In this document: positions 12,701 to 20,393 of the stretch, piece by piece
Layout: each line of letters begins with the position of its first letter
Position numbering within the stretch: position 1 is the stretch's first letter
Assembly (NCBI RefSeq): GCF_905163445.1
Contig: NC_053190.1
Coordinates: 17,951,001-18,015,000, forward strand
Direction of reading: 5' to 3'
Origin: Pararge aegeria
Taxonomy: Eukaryota > Arthropoda > Insecta > Lepidoptera > Nymphalidae
Length of the DNA: 64,000 nucleotides
Translations under genes and position numbers: made by a program
Notes under the pieces: model-generated
Database searches by the model: none
Told to the model about the DNA's origin: nothing
What the model saw: only the letters and a program-made list of their open reading frames with translations

Positions 12701-15700
12701 CAGGTGCACAAATCTGTGTAAATTCACTCTACTAAGAAAATAAGAAGAATCTGTGAGGTTTTAAATTAACAGTATTAATGGTGCCAGATCAGACAACTTC
12801 TTCTTCTTTCTCTGGGCTTGTTTCCGTATTTGGTCAGCCGGAACCTTCCGTTGTACGTAGTGCCACTGGTACAGCCCCCGCTGGGTCACTCCAGCCAGCC
12901 GAGCTCTCTCCAGAAGCTTAGCAGGCCGCCCAGGTTGCCAAGTGAGATCAGACAACTGTCACCACACTTCCTCTTCCCACGGGTTCGGGAGATTTTATTA
13001 GATACTGAATAGGGTAAAGTGCTCTTACCATCATTATCATATCAACCCATTACCGGCCCACTACAGGGCATTTATCTCCTCCCACAATGAGAAGGAGTTA
13101 AGGCTGTAGTCTACCACGATGACCCAATGCGGATTGCTGGACTCCACACACCTTTAAGAACATTCTGGAGAACTCTCAGGCATGCAGGTTCCCTCACGAT
13201 GTTTTCCTTCACCGTTCAAGCAAGTGATAATATTTCTAATTACTTAAAACGCACACAAAACTTGGAAAAAGTAGAGGTGCGTGCTGGGATTCGAACTCGG
13301 GCCCCCGAAAGTGAAATCGAGCTACCCACTGGGCTATCACCTCTTCGGTCGCTTCGCGAAAGTACCCCCGACTAAAATCCTGCGAAATTAGCTTTGGGGC
13401 CTCGTCAGTGCACTATATTTACTGTGCTCGTAGTTTAAAAGAAAGAACGCGTTAATTGAACACCATTTGGTATGTTATGTGATTTGTTATTACAATAAAA
13501 TAAAAATGTCAATCCTTTTAAGCACTTCGCAACTGAATATTAAATTGCAATTATAATAAAATTTAGATAACAGAATTGAAACAGCCTACGTTTATTTTCA
13601 AAAAAAAAAATCAATCGACCACGCGTTGTTATCTATTCAAATTGTGCCATTTTGCATTAATCGCCTACAGCCTAGTAGTATAGTTGAAGGTTATTTTGGC
13701 TTCCTTTTCTTGTAATAAGCCACTGACCTCGATAATTACCACTAGATATACTGCTCATATCCCTAATTTATTTACACGAGGTATCGGACCGGTACGATGT
13801 GACGTAGTAACCTTTTTTTTGGAACCTCTTTTTCAACCGACTAAGTTTGTTGGGGGCATCATCTTAGACTAGGTTGGGAACCCTTGTAGCTTTAGTTTTA
13901 AGTTTACGAATATGGTTATCGCCATCGTCTCACTACCGAGTACACATTTCTCACGTAATGTACGCCTACGTGAATAAAGATATTTTTGACTTTGACTTTA
14001 CTAGCCACGTAGGGATAGGGTACAGATTTAATATAAGTGCCATATTCCCTAACAAACGCTGCGTTTACCAGTGCGGGGTCTCCATTTCAGCACCTTGGAA
14101 ACCCAACCTCCGTCGTTACTTCGAGTTAGGTATGTGCCCCACCTCTTGCCACTTCAGCTTCGCGACTCGTTGAGCTATTTCGGTAATTCTAGTTCTTCTA
14201 CGGATCTTCTCATATCTGATTTGATCACGTAGAGGTATTCCTGATGTAGCTCTTTCCATCGCCCGCGGGGTGACTCTGAGCTTTCTTATGAGGCCATTGT
14301 TAGCGACATCGTTTCAGATCAGATCATCAATGGCAACACGAGATTTTGGTCTTTAGGCACAGAGAGATTTTGGACGAAAATATGTCACGAAGTTTCCCGA
14401 ACGCTGTTTATTCGAGTTGGATTCGGCGGTTCACCTCCTTTTCGAAGTTGGACGTACCTAAATGGATCGTATGAATTGATATATGTTTGTAGTCGTCTAC
14501 AATTTCACGTGCGACACACTGTGCAAACATAAGCGTTAGACATTGTCTTAGGGTTGGGCTGACCCCCAACGCGTTGAAACAAGCGGCCCAGTATCATGGA
14601 TTTTGGAACGTCCTACAAAAGATATATGCCAAAAAGTAAATACGTTGAAGTGACTATAGATATAGAAAGATAGATAAGTTTATTGAAACAAAACAAGAAA
14701 ACAGTACAACGAAAAAGAAACACAAAAATACACAGGGTTATGGTGCAAAGGCGGCCATATCACAAGTGATCTTTGAACCTGAGCGAAAGAAGCATAAGTC
14801 AGACCAACAGAGGATGGTGCACAAAGTTAATATATAAAAAACATAAATAAATATACGTAAGTATGTACTAAGTTTAAATTCAATAAAGATTTTTTTTATT
14901 TCTTTATTTTTTTTCTTCATTGATTTTTTATATTTATGAATTATAAATAAGAAATGGATTTTTAATCATGATGATGACCGTCTGACAATGTAGCCCGTTA
15001 CCGTTACCTTAGGTGAGATTACAGTCAAGGTCTAACTTGTAGTGGAATTAAATTAAAAAAATAAATTAAAAATTAAGTACTCACAGCGGCTATAACGTTG
15101 AGGATGGTGACATTGTCCTGCAGCGTACCGTTGCTCGTCTCGTCGAAGTACCAGCTGCGCTGCGTCCGGTACGAAACGGAGCCGTTCGTAGGGTGGAACG
15201 TGACGTTCACGTGCGTCCGACGCTCTCGGAAACGGTATGGACCTGGGAACATAAACAGAGTTCAGTAGGCTTAGTAAGAAAGAAAGAAAAGTCATTATTA
15301 TGAAATTAAGCTTAATTTCCTATACTCCGAGAAAAGAAAAATATTCTGTATGGTGTAATTTATAATTTATTCAATCCTTATATTCAATCCACACCAAACA
15401 GATCTTCGGCTATGTACCCTCTACGCAGGTTTCGCTCCGAAACTTTGGTTTTATAAGCAAATTTGAGCTGTAATTCAATTTGTTTCTGTAATCGATACAC
15501 GAAAACTCCTTCGACGAGCGAGCAAATCTTGTAATCTTGTACCCTTACTGCAAGATTCCATGGCACGAAATTCCACTCACAGTGTCACTCTCCGTCCTTT
15601 CAACTAACTCTATGTCACAAATCAAGTTGATTGGTTGGGCGTTATGGAATTACAAACCATCAAATTTCGTTTATATAATTTTAATAATTGAAGATTCACG

Positions 15701-18700
15701 GACCAAACAGATGGACCACCCGATTGTATGGACCTGTGGTGAAGTTGAAAACCATTGCATGTAAACAGAGCAACAGGGCATGAAAGGAATACGTCCAGAT
15801 AAGTGCCAATCTGTATCCATCAATCTGAGGGGTCATAGTTTGGCTGGTTATAACTTGGGCAACCACGCCCTGCAGACCGGAACACAGCGATGCTCTTTGG
15901 CTGCAGAAATATGCACGATAAATACTTCCTCGGGTGAGATCTGTCACAAAAAGTTCTACTTCTGCTCCCTCACTTACCAAGCTGCTCTAAATTCGGGATC
16001 TCTTCGGGAAACCGCTCGGAGTTGGTCCAGTTGAAGAGGTACACGTCGAAGAGCAGTGGCACGGATGGCGCCACCCAGTCGTTATAAGCGCGGGAGTGCG
16101 GGTTGAGCTTTATTTGCTGAAACAATCATATAGGTTCTATTGTAGTTAAGCAAACGTTAGGTGAGACCAGAGACTTCGTCCAGGGACACATTGGAAAACA
16201 TTCATGTTCATCACAAAAAAAAAATCCAGTTCTAAGAATCGAACCCACAGACTTGGACTCACAAAGCAAGGTCGCTGCCCACTGCACCAAATGGCGGTCA
16301 AATAGGAGGTCCAATCCGTACTTGGCCAGCGTGGTAGACTGAGGCCTAAACCCTCCTCATTCTGGGAGGAGACAAGAGAGACCAGGAGGTAATGATGATT
16401 TAGCGTTCCGGTTCCGGATTAAGGATGCCGCATAAAAACCGATTATGGGTACAAGTTTAATAGAAATAGAAACTATTTAATAAAAAAACTCAGTACGAAA
16501 CCCTGGGAATCCTGACACCTAAACTAGGAAATCACGAATCTTAGGGGCCAGTGCCTCCCAAACGTTGATTGAATCACTGAGATAATATCTAGTGCACTTT
16601 AACAAAGGAAACTTTGCAATGGTGTGTTGAGTTGTCTAATTGTTAAGTGAGAATAGCATGCTGACTAAAACGCGTGTGTATGTGTGTGCGTGTGTACGTG
16701 TCTGTGCGTCCATCTTAAGTGAATGTTGTGTGTATATGTCCATGTGTTCTTCTATGTCCGATTATTATGTTATATGAAGTATATTGTATATGGTTATTGA
16801 ATAAACCTAATATATCCGTAATATCTTAGAAATACCATAATCACAACAAAAAGCCAAACTTCGTGGGCAACGATACATTTCGATGCCAAGGTGACTCCTT
16901 AATTACTAAAAGTCCACGTGTTAGTGTATTCAATGCAACATTGATTACGATTTGAGATCAATAACTATTAGGGATAAACGTATCGACCTCTTAATACGCG
17001 AGTCAATTGACAGAACATTGTTTGCCGTTTGCAGCCGTGATCCGATGCTATATGCAAAATTTTGTCAAGGTCAGAGGGGTCCATATAATTGTACATAAGT
17101 ACACACACGTCTTTTTTTTTATTCCACCCCAAGTTTGACTTAAGGTAACTTAAGTTAACGTTTTACTTAGCTGGCTAACCAGTGAGGGGGTGGGGCAGTA
17201 ACAATGAAACTATACTTTAATCAGTTCTTATGCGGCATCTTAATCTGGAACGTTAAATCACTTGGCATATTATTCCTTTGCCGAAAGACTCCCACGGTCG
17301 AACTCCAATTCGAACCAGTCCAGAGAAAATTCACAAATAATGAATTCCCAAATTGCCCCCTTAAATAAATCTCCAGGGATAAATATATCTCCAGGATTCA
17401 AAATACACGTATGTACCAAATTTCAATAAGATTAATTTAACCTATGTACCGAACTAAGGTAACAAACAAAACATTCACATTTAGAATATTAGTATGGATA
17501 TACGTGATGGATGTTACTACGGTAAAGCAAAACCAATCCAAATATGCAATCTATATCTATGCAAAAATGTTTAGACAGTTTTGCATAGATATAGATTGTA
17601 TAATTTTAGAAAATGAACTGTTCCGAGGCGATTATTAAAAAAAATTAAACGAACGTGGACAAAGTCGCGGGCAACTATTGTGGCATAAAAGAATTAATCT
17701 AATAGCTGTATTTTTCAATTCTGACCCTAATCCTAGTAATAATTCAACATGAGAATTGAAATAAATAACTTTTGAATTTATCTTAACCTGTACCAAATAA
17801 GATTTAAAATTATTGTAATTTTTAATTTCCGTCATCAAGTAGGTAGGATATTTTGTACTTCCTGTACATGATATCCTACCTTAATATCCTATCGACGTAG
17901 TAATAATTGTTGTTACTTCTAGGAAAAGAATACATTCATTTTAAAAATTAAAAGTGTAAAGTGTAAAACGAAATCTTATTAAAATAGGAAGAATTTTTTA
18001 AATGTATTATAGTATATTAATAAGTAAGAAATTATTATATAATATTTTAATATATGTATTTATTATTTTAATGACATGTGTGATTTTTTTTTTATATTAT
18101 TCCTTTTTTTTAGAACAAATAGCGAATTAGACTTGCACACTAAGAATTTCATAACTGTGAAATATAGGAACATTCGCCGGGTCGAGAGCCGCCTCGAAAA
18201 TTAGTACCTAGTTCTAGAGTTTCTTATGAAAGAGCTTATCCGAGGAAGTACTACCAACACGAACTTCTGCCGCAAAGCAGCATTGTTTCAATGCTGTGTT
18301 TTCGGGTTTAATTGCAGGCACATGACCTACGCCCCAGGCAGATGGACACAGGGCGACACGTACAGGACGTGCTCCTTGTATGCTTGGTATTGCTTCGCAG
18401 ATCATGCAAGGAACACGAGTAGCGACACATTCATTCGAGTTGAGAACTGCCTCGAAAATGCTGTTCTAGCAGAACGACGCCGAAAGCGCTGCGGCGGCGA
18501 CTGCCAGCCGCGCCACAGCACAGAGTGCTCAACACATTCACTCACCAAGTTGAGAGCCGCCTCGATGATACTGTCGCAGCAGAGCGCAGCCGCGAGCGCA
18601 GCGGCGGCGACTGCCAGCCGCGCCACATTGCAGAGTACTCGGTACATTTACTCACCAAGTTTAGAGCCGCCTCGAAGATGCTGTTCCAGCAGAGCGAGGC

Positions 18701-18995
18701 CACGAGCGCTGCGGCGGCGACTGCCAGCGGCGACATAGCACAGAGTGCTTGACACATTCACTCACCGAGTTTAAAGCCGCCCCGAAAATGCTGTTTCAGC
18801 AGAGCGAGGCTTATAGCGCTGCGGCGGCGACTGCCAGCCGCACCACAGTGCAGAGTGCTCGGTACATTCACTCACCGAGTTGAGAGCCGCCTCGAAGATG
18901 CTGTTCCAGCAGAGCGCGGCCGCGAGCGCTGCGGCGGCGAGCAGCGCGGCTGCGCCGACCGCCAGCCGCCGCCACAGCGGCGCGTGGCCGCGCAT
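3674..18995 (-). CDS. CD36-family scavenger receptor (Emp/croquemort-like), 8 coding exons, 3' part missing
   Basis: Spliced product of exons 18995-18876, 16116-15978, 15242-15085, 11093-10878, 6812-6684, 6087-5916, 4564-4362 and 3747-3674; phases join at every junction. CD36 proteins are two-pass membrane receptors with a large glycosylated ectodomain that binds lipids, lipoproteins or debris. Seen here: a short basic N-terminus and an Ala/Leu membrane anchor (about residues 11-29); the family signatures FDVYLFNWTN and GPYRFRE; FGLFYGRNNS; PDLC; and NVSACRFGSPSFLSLPHF. Six ectodomain cysteines (252, 281, 320, 322, 326, 337) match the number in CD36, and there are about eight N-glycosylation sequons. 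Wording such as LLFDVYLFNWTN and the GSGGE block is closest, from memory, to epithelial membrane protein (Emp); croquemort-like is the alternative. About 403 residues are present; family members are usually about 480-550, so the last ectodomain part, second membrane helix and tail are outside the window or not recognised. Confidence 0.95.
4036..4206 (-). pseudogene. Decayed near-complete copy of CD36 exon 7 (copy c)
   Basis: From TGTTACTGCGAG to the end it aligns with exon 7 along its length: GTAGTTAACGTG, CGACAGCCCGTAGTTCC, TGTTCGTGGCATGCA and TCCTTCTATTTTGC. A GTGAGT sits where the donor should be. Indels break the correspondence to the original protein (the Cys-rich start still reads like CYCEKSG). 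A clear acceptor was not found, so it is called a pseudo-exon. Confidence 0.8.
4230..4330 (-). pseudogene. Decayed partial copy of CD36 exon 7 (copy b)
   Basis: The minus strand CGCCAACCCGTCATAGC, GCACTTCCTATACGG and GAACCCGAGCTGCGTGA lines up in order with the middle of exon 7 (CGGCAGCCCGTCATTCC, CCACTTCCTGCACGG, GACCCCGAATTGCGCGA). Both exon ends are missing or too diverged. Confidence 0.75.
4362..4564 (-). CDS. CD36-like gene, coding exon 7
   Basis: Acceptor TTTCCAG then CATCTAG; CA completes Ser312, then 67 codons; donor GTAAGTC. Encodes the Cys-rich NSCFCNGEC cluster, MNVSACRFGSPSFLSLPHFLHGDP (split here across text: NVSAC, FGSP, LPHFL) and HSFYFAVEP. Two decayed copies of this exon follow in the next intron. 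Confidence 0.95.
4605..4715 (-). repeat. RTE-type LINE fragment (family R)
   Basis: Short piece with the atatcaaccgattgac start and the gttccaaagccgtcggtc block shared with 31088-31472 and 62835-63003. In family R the minus strand encodes the tail of an endonuclease-RT LINE. Confidence 0.5.
4790..5560 (+). pseudogene. CR1-like LINE 3' fragment (RT C-terminus plus 3' UTR)
   Basis: Frame-broken coding remnant on the plus strand: MTDNETASLVYFSY, ILLWGNAADIDSNF, KHKRAVRAIYKMGPRESL, then further down NYQMKSLR and similar pieces, the usual C-terminal end of a CR1-type reverse transcriptase. The 3' UTR follows (gagctagggtatgaattgct ... ctacatgaataaa, ending in a gaattttgaatt tail). The same stretch occurs inverted at 62088-62830. 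It lies in intron 6 of the CD36-like gene, opposite in strand. Confidence 0.85.
5916..6087 (-). CDS. CD36-like gene, coding exon 6
   Basis: Acceptor GCGTTTCAG then ATAACAGGG; 57 codons plus one base; donor GTAAGAC. Encodes residues 255-311: GSGGEFMPHNLT, LLTIFMPDLCRTVHLEYE, GQIGGLPYNKYAM. The GS-GE and DLCR blocks are typical of CD36 proteins. Confidence 0.96.
6088..6683. other. Intron 5 of the CD36-like gene
   Basis: No recognisable repeat apart from a T-rich run near 6311-6327. Confidence 0.7.
6684..6812 (-). CDS. CD36-like gene, coding exon 5
   Basis: Acceptor TTTTTCAG then AGAAACAAC; 43 codons, phase 0 at both ends; donor GTATGAT. Encodes residues 212-254: RNNSMDTEG, VTTGELGGIPGQI, LPWYEGECAK. 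Completes the FYGRN-S motif across the intron and carries C252. Confidence 0.95.
6813..8590. other. Intron 4, unassigned part
   Basis: AT-rich low-copy sequence; I see no exon, RNA gene or clear repeat. Short ORFs on the plus strand near 7035-7482 have no recognisable motif and lie antisense in the intron. Confidence 0.5.
8590..8720 (-). repeat. LINE coding remnant
   Basis: The minus strand reads WNKIKSAARDRSGWKKH and then GPPGVEGHKEEEE, resembling the C-terminal end of a lepidopteran LINE reverse transcriptase (ARDRS-W block). Short and degenerate. Confidence 0.4.
8755..8960 (+). repeat. Interspersed repeat, family P
   Basis: Shares blocks in the same order with 49265-49460: gacagtaatta/ggcagtaatta, acctctaa, agtttgtgagcta, ccgcgg, gaatgaggattct. 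Non-coding. Confidence 0.65.
9240..9395 (+). repeat. SINE S3, partial
   Basis: Body of family S3 (see 60360-60662): cgttttaagcaattaaaatat, gaggaaacctgca, ttctttaatgttttcaaaggt, ccaccaatacacactgggcca. The tRNA-like head is weak or missing. Confidence 0.7.
9420..9625 (+). repeat. Interspersed repeat, family J
   Basis: Contains aagatggccgcc, aaaatggcg, ctccctcagtatgggtatc and aaatgaaagggcttgactag, found also at 52440-52740 and 58240-58480. The tract aaatgaaagggcttgactag occurs twice here, about 120 bp apart. Confidence 0.65.
9720..10690. other. Intron 4, unassigned part
   Basis: Low-copy AT-rich sequence, with a purine-rich tract (gacgaggagacgatg...) near 10408-10510. No feature recognised. 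Confidence 0.5.
10878..11093 (-). CDS. CD36-like gene, coding exon 4
   Basis: Acceptor TTTCCAG followed by TCTGCAATC; 72 codons in phase 0; donor GTGAGTG. Encodes residues 140-211: YRSRHWNFF, a Met/Leu-rich helix, RELLFDGFEDPLL (matches the ELLF-GYEDP block of the family), then VDKFGLFYG. Confidence 0.96.
11187..11350 (+). repeat. SINE S3, 3' part
   Basis: Shares ggtgaaggaaaatgtcgtga, ggaaacctgca, ataatgttctcaaaggt, ccgcactgggcaagcgtggt and gtagtgggttggtaatgg with other S3 copies. Confidence 0.8.
11350..11570 (-). repeat. LINE 3' ends: family D piece followed by hairpin-type tail
   Basis: 11350-11450 carries the family D block (ataagcacttttgaaacgtc, gaaggcagattctagcgaga). 11455-11570 is an inverted LINE tail with aactttattgccacaaaac and the tatcgctaaaagtgatc hairpin. 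Confidence 0.65.
12780..12960. other. Unidentified GC-richer segment in intron 3
   Basis: Stands out from its AT-rich surroundings. It is open on the minus strand (MSDLTWQPGRPAKLLERARL...) with a basic QRKKKK stretch, but there is no family I recognise. The short word agatcagacaact occurs at both ends (about 12785 and 12945), which might be a target-site duplication. Confidence 0.35.
13025..13352 (-). repeat. SINE S3, near full length
   Basis: From the acccattaccggcccactac tail to the tRNA-like head (gggattcgaactcgggcccc, then actgggctatcacctc) it follows S3 throughout. Box B lies in the ttcgaactcg region on the minus strand. Confidence 0.85.
13870..14000 (+). repeat. LINE 3' end
   Basis: Ends with cctacgtgaataaagatattt and a ttgactttgac tail, a LINE 3' end style also seen near 29490-29520. 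Confidence 0.5.
14050..14315 (-). repeat. RTE-type LINE fragment (family R)
   Basis: Contains gtttaccagtgcggggtc, ttccatttcagcacc-like, cttcgcgactcgttgagcta, ctagttcttctacggatct and agctctttccatcgcccgc, all shared with 31088-31472. In family R the minus strand encodes the RT C-terminus (read as IRRRTRVTDIAQR...). Confidence 0.75.
14645..14800 (-). repeat. LINE 3' tail with hairpin
   Basis: aagtttattgaaacaaaac, aaaggcggccatatcacaagtgatc: inverted copy of the gataaggccgcctt tail found at 27400-27580. Confidence 0.6.
15085..15242 (-). CDS. CD36-like gene, coding exon 3
   Basis: Acceptor TTCCCAG at 15243-15249; the exon supplies GT to finish Gly87, then 52 codons to the phase-0 donor GTGAGTA. 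Encodes GPYRFRERR, a sequon-rich stretch (NVT, NGS, NGT, NVT) and SWYFDETSNGTL; the exon ends in ILNVIAA. All are family landmarks. Confidence 0.96.
15300..15440 (+). repeat. Palindromic MITE-like repeat, family M
   Basis: attaagcttaatttcctatac, gtatggtgtaatttataattt, cacaccaaacagatcttcgg and ctacgcaggtttcgctcc are shared with 40675-40800, 51940-52205 and 55975-56160. Confidence 0.7.
15698..15965 (+). repeat. Interspersed repeat, family X
   Basis: Includes a gatggaccacccgatt head, then agggcatgaaa, ggaacacag, ctgcagaaat and tctgtcacaaaaagttctac. Its end lies about 12 bases from the splice donor of exon 2 (intron starts at 15977). Confidence 0.7.
15978..16116 (-). CDS. CD36-like gene, coding exon 2
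   Basis: Acceptor TTGTTTCAG, then CAAATAAAGCTC; 46 codons plus one base (phase 1) before the donor GTAAGTG. Encodes residues 41-87, including YNDWVAPSVP and FDVYLFNWTN, the most conserved N-terminal ectodomain block of CD36 proteins, with a sequon at NWT. Confidence 0.96.
16185..16310 (-). repeat. SINE S1, head part
   Basis: cattcatgttcatcacaaa, tcgaacccacagacttggac, gcccactgcaccaaatggc: S1 head on the minus strand, diverged. Confidence 0.75.
16311..16440 (+). repeat. SINE S3 tail joined to S2 piece
   Basis: ccgtacttggccagcgtggt and cattctgggaggagac are S3. From about 16395, ttagcgttccggttccgga and aaaaccgatta resemble the S2 body. Confidence 0.6.
16445..17540. other. Intron 1, unassigned part
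   Basis: AT-rich, with a (tg/tgcg)n stretch at about 16670-16735. A possible degenerate S2 fragment is at 17115-17260. No exon recognised. Confidence 0.5.
17547..17598. repeat. Perfect 20-bp inverted repeat (hairpin)
   Basis: caatctatatctatgcaaaa at 17547-17566 is exactly complementary to 17579-17598, with a 12-nt loop. Confidence 0.9.
18213..18420 (-). repeat. X/Q-type interspersed repeat next to the exon-1 array
   Basis: Contains ggacgtgctccttgtatgc on the plus strand (also near 31018 and 58918) and, on the minus strand, X-like blocks (gtcatgtgcctgcaatta, ggcagaa). It seems to interrupt a sixth array unit, whose remnant lies at 18171-18212. The exact ends are uncertain. Confidence 0.5.
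18436..18537 (-). pseudogene. Tandem exon-1 copy 5, broken
   Basis: The unit continues at the same 110-bp step, but there is a TGA right after the first two codons, a TAG where Trp of WNSIF should be, and the GT of the donor is lost. A possible sixth remnant (gtcgagagccgcctcgaaaa) is at 18181-18200. Confidence 0.7.
18546..18647 (-). CDS. Tandem exon-1 copy 4: intact potential alternative first exon
   Basis: ATG plus 33 codons (MYRVLCNVAR, then a hydrophobic Ala/Leu run, then CCDSIIEAALNL), followed at once by the donor GTGAGTG at 18545. The phase is 0, so it would splice in frame to exon 2. Relative to exon 1, two residues of the WNSIF motif are changed. Whether it is transcribed is unknown; it may be only a minisatellite unit. 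Confidence 0.4.
18656..18757 (-). CDS. Tandem exon-1 copy 3: intact potential alternative first exon
   Basis: ATG plus 33 codons (MCQALCAMSP, then the hydrophobic run, then CWNSIFEAALNL), followed by the donor GTGAGTA at 18655, phase 0. The whole WNSIFEAALN block of exon 1 is kept. The open frame and donor make it a usable first exon if transcription starts upstream of 18757. Function is inference. Confidence 0.45.
18766..18867 (-). pseudogene. Tandem exon-1 copy 2, broken
   Basis: Same 110-bp unit with ATG and donor GTGAGTG (18765) kept, but the frame has a TAA after codon 18 and a TGA before the NSIF block. It cannot encode the anchor. Confidence 0.75.
18876..18995 (-). CDS. CD36-like gene, coding exon 1 (start codon, membrane anchor)
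   Basis: Forty codons from ATG (18993-18995), ending in phase 0 before GTGAGTG (18875 downward). It encodes MRGHAPLWRR, then a very Ala/Leu-rich hydrophobic run, then CWNSIFEAALNS. A probable acceptor (TTGTTGCCAG, last base at 19024) sits 28 bases upstream of the ATG, so there is likely at least one more 5' UTR exon upstream. The 3' part of this exon plus its donor is tandemly repeated downstream (18430-18875). Confidence 0.92.
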
Positions 18996-19022
18996 CGCAC
19001 ACCCCAGGCCAATCGCGATAGA

Positions 19023-19030
19023 CCTGGCAA
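19023..19030 (-). other. Probable splice acceptor before coding exon 1
   Basis: The minus strand reads CTATTTGTTGCCAG followed by GTCTATCG, with the exon starting at 19023. This would leave 28 nt of 5' UTR in the exon. The partner 5' UTR exon and promoter were not found in the upstream 45 kb. Confidence 0.5.
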
Positions 19031-19235
19031 CAAATAGAAAGATTGAAAAACAACGACACCAACTTTCATACCTAATTTTCTATATTGCGTGAAAATCGCA
19101 GATAATACTACGAGATGAAATGCAGATTTTATCACTGACTGCTGTTCATTCTATTTATAAATAAGTAATATTATGTCAATCTATATTTCATTATGCTAAG
19201 ACTAGATTAAATAAAGTTTGTAATATAAGAACGCT

Positions 19236-19274
19236 GTAGTTTGTTGGTGAAGAACTACTTCACTAACAAACTAC
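19236..19274. repeat. Inverted repeat, 17-bp arms, 5-nt loop
   Basis: gtagtttgttggtgaag pairs with cttcactaacaaactac with one mismatch; the loop is aacta. It lies about 240 bp upstream of the exon-1 splice acceptor. Confidence 0.85.
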
Positions 19275-19860
19275 ATCCAAATTGTATGAATTTCAATAAA
19301 TTTTAGGTGAATTTGTTCATTTATATTAATGCCGTGTGGCATACGTACTGGAGAATGGCTCCCAAAATATTTTTTTATATATTTTGTTACATTGAAAATA
19401 ATAATATATGAAAAGTCACAATTTATCATAACAATTTTGGCTTTAGTTGTACTCATTTATTTATTACGATATGACGTATCAAACAATTAAAGTTAAGCAT
19501 TATTTTATAAAATCCAAACCAATTGTGCGATATTTTATTAAATTGCTACATTTCAAGTTTATAATTTTCACCAAGTATTGCATATATATCCCTTCGTGAA
19601 AATTATATTGAGTGTTCTAAAAAGGTTCGTCTTAAATACGATTGCTTATTAAAAGTAGTAAAATAAATGCAATTTAAAACATAATAAATAACTTTGCTAA
19701 ATTGAACACTTGCTAATAAATTGTGTTAACTAAAGCAATCCATCCTTTCTCTAGGGAACTCCATATTGGAAGGCCATGGCACATACAATAGCTCTCTGGA
19801 GGAATTACAATATTGCTACCTGATGCAACATCCTATAAATATACTAGTAGTTAGGCGTAA
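19275..19860. other. Upstream flank or 5' UTR intron, unassigned
   Basis: AT-rich low-copy sequence; no promoter or 5' UTR exon could be recognised. Confidence 0.5.
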
Positions 19861-19879
19861 CTTCATCAATGCAGGATTT

Positions 19880-19975
19880 TATCATCGATCTCCTCTCAGA
19901 ATGAGAACGTTATGGAGAACTCTAATGGAATATAGGTTTCCTCAAGATGTTTTCCTTCACTGTTATTATTTAAAT
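19880..19975 (-). repeat. SINE S3 fragment
   Basis: ctcctctcagaatgagaac, ttatggagaactct, tttcctcaagatgttttcct and tcactgtt match the S3 body, inverted. Confidence 0.6.
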
Positions 19976-19999
19976 GATATTTTATTAAGTACTAGCGTA

Positions 20000-20393
20000 C
20001 CCAGCCCGCTTCGCCGGGCTAGATTTTGCTTTATTTTATTTAAACAATAAACTTACATCATTAAATTTTTAATTTAAGTCTCATAATATATTCAATCATT
20101 TATTTCTCTCCGTATTCATTATCTTCTATTCTCTTTTAGAGCGGGTGAACATCATTATCTACACCCATGTACACCCAACAATAGAATATCATCATAGTAA
20201 ATAAAAGCTGTATTTGACAGTTTGAGAGTTCAAAAATAGGAGTGCTCCGATCGTCACCAAACTTTACAGGATTACTCGCCAGGTCAATCCGGAGATTCCC
20301 TGAAAGTTTCATTGAAATCGGTCCAGCCGTTTCGGAGCCTATACGGAACATACCCACACACTTTCTCTCTTATATATATATAATAATAGATAA
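20000..20393 (+). repeat. Interspersed repeat, family E
   Basis: Starts tagcgtacccagcccgcttc and continues through aaatcggtccagccgtttcg-type sequence to a tctcttatatatata tail. The inverse copy is at 61240-61445. Non-coding, although one frame gives a familiar repeat-derived peptide (FPESFIEIGPAVSE). Confidence 0.75.

Larger units (their letters stand above)
18430..18875 (-). repeat. 110-bp tandem array derived from exon 1 and its splice donor
   Basis: The donor motif ctcac recurs at 18871, 18761, 18651 and 18541, exactly 110 bp apart, and the equivalent position of the last unit is at 18436. Each unit comprises 8 bases of intron, an ATG, and 102 nt of exon-like sequence. Units are clearly related but diverged. 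The array begins inside real coding sequence, so it is an exon duplication and not a random satellite. Confidence 0.9.

Noticed and set aside
12761..12955. 64-codon ORF rich in Arg/Lys as a CD36 exon
   Set aside because: No homology to CD36, and exon 3 already joins exon 4 in matching phase without it.
18226..18738. Long plus-strand ORF (170 codons)
   Set aside because: It is the antisense shadow of the exon-1 tandem array and the neighbouring repeat; the coding signal (hydrophobic anchor, donors, match to exon 1) is on the minus strand.
18430..18875. CRISPR-like or satellite array
   Set aside because: Units are 110 bp without spacer structure and clearly derive from coding exon 1 in a eukaryotic gene.
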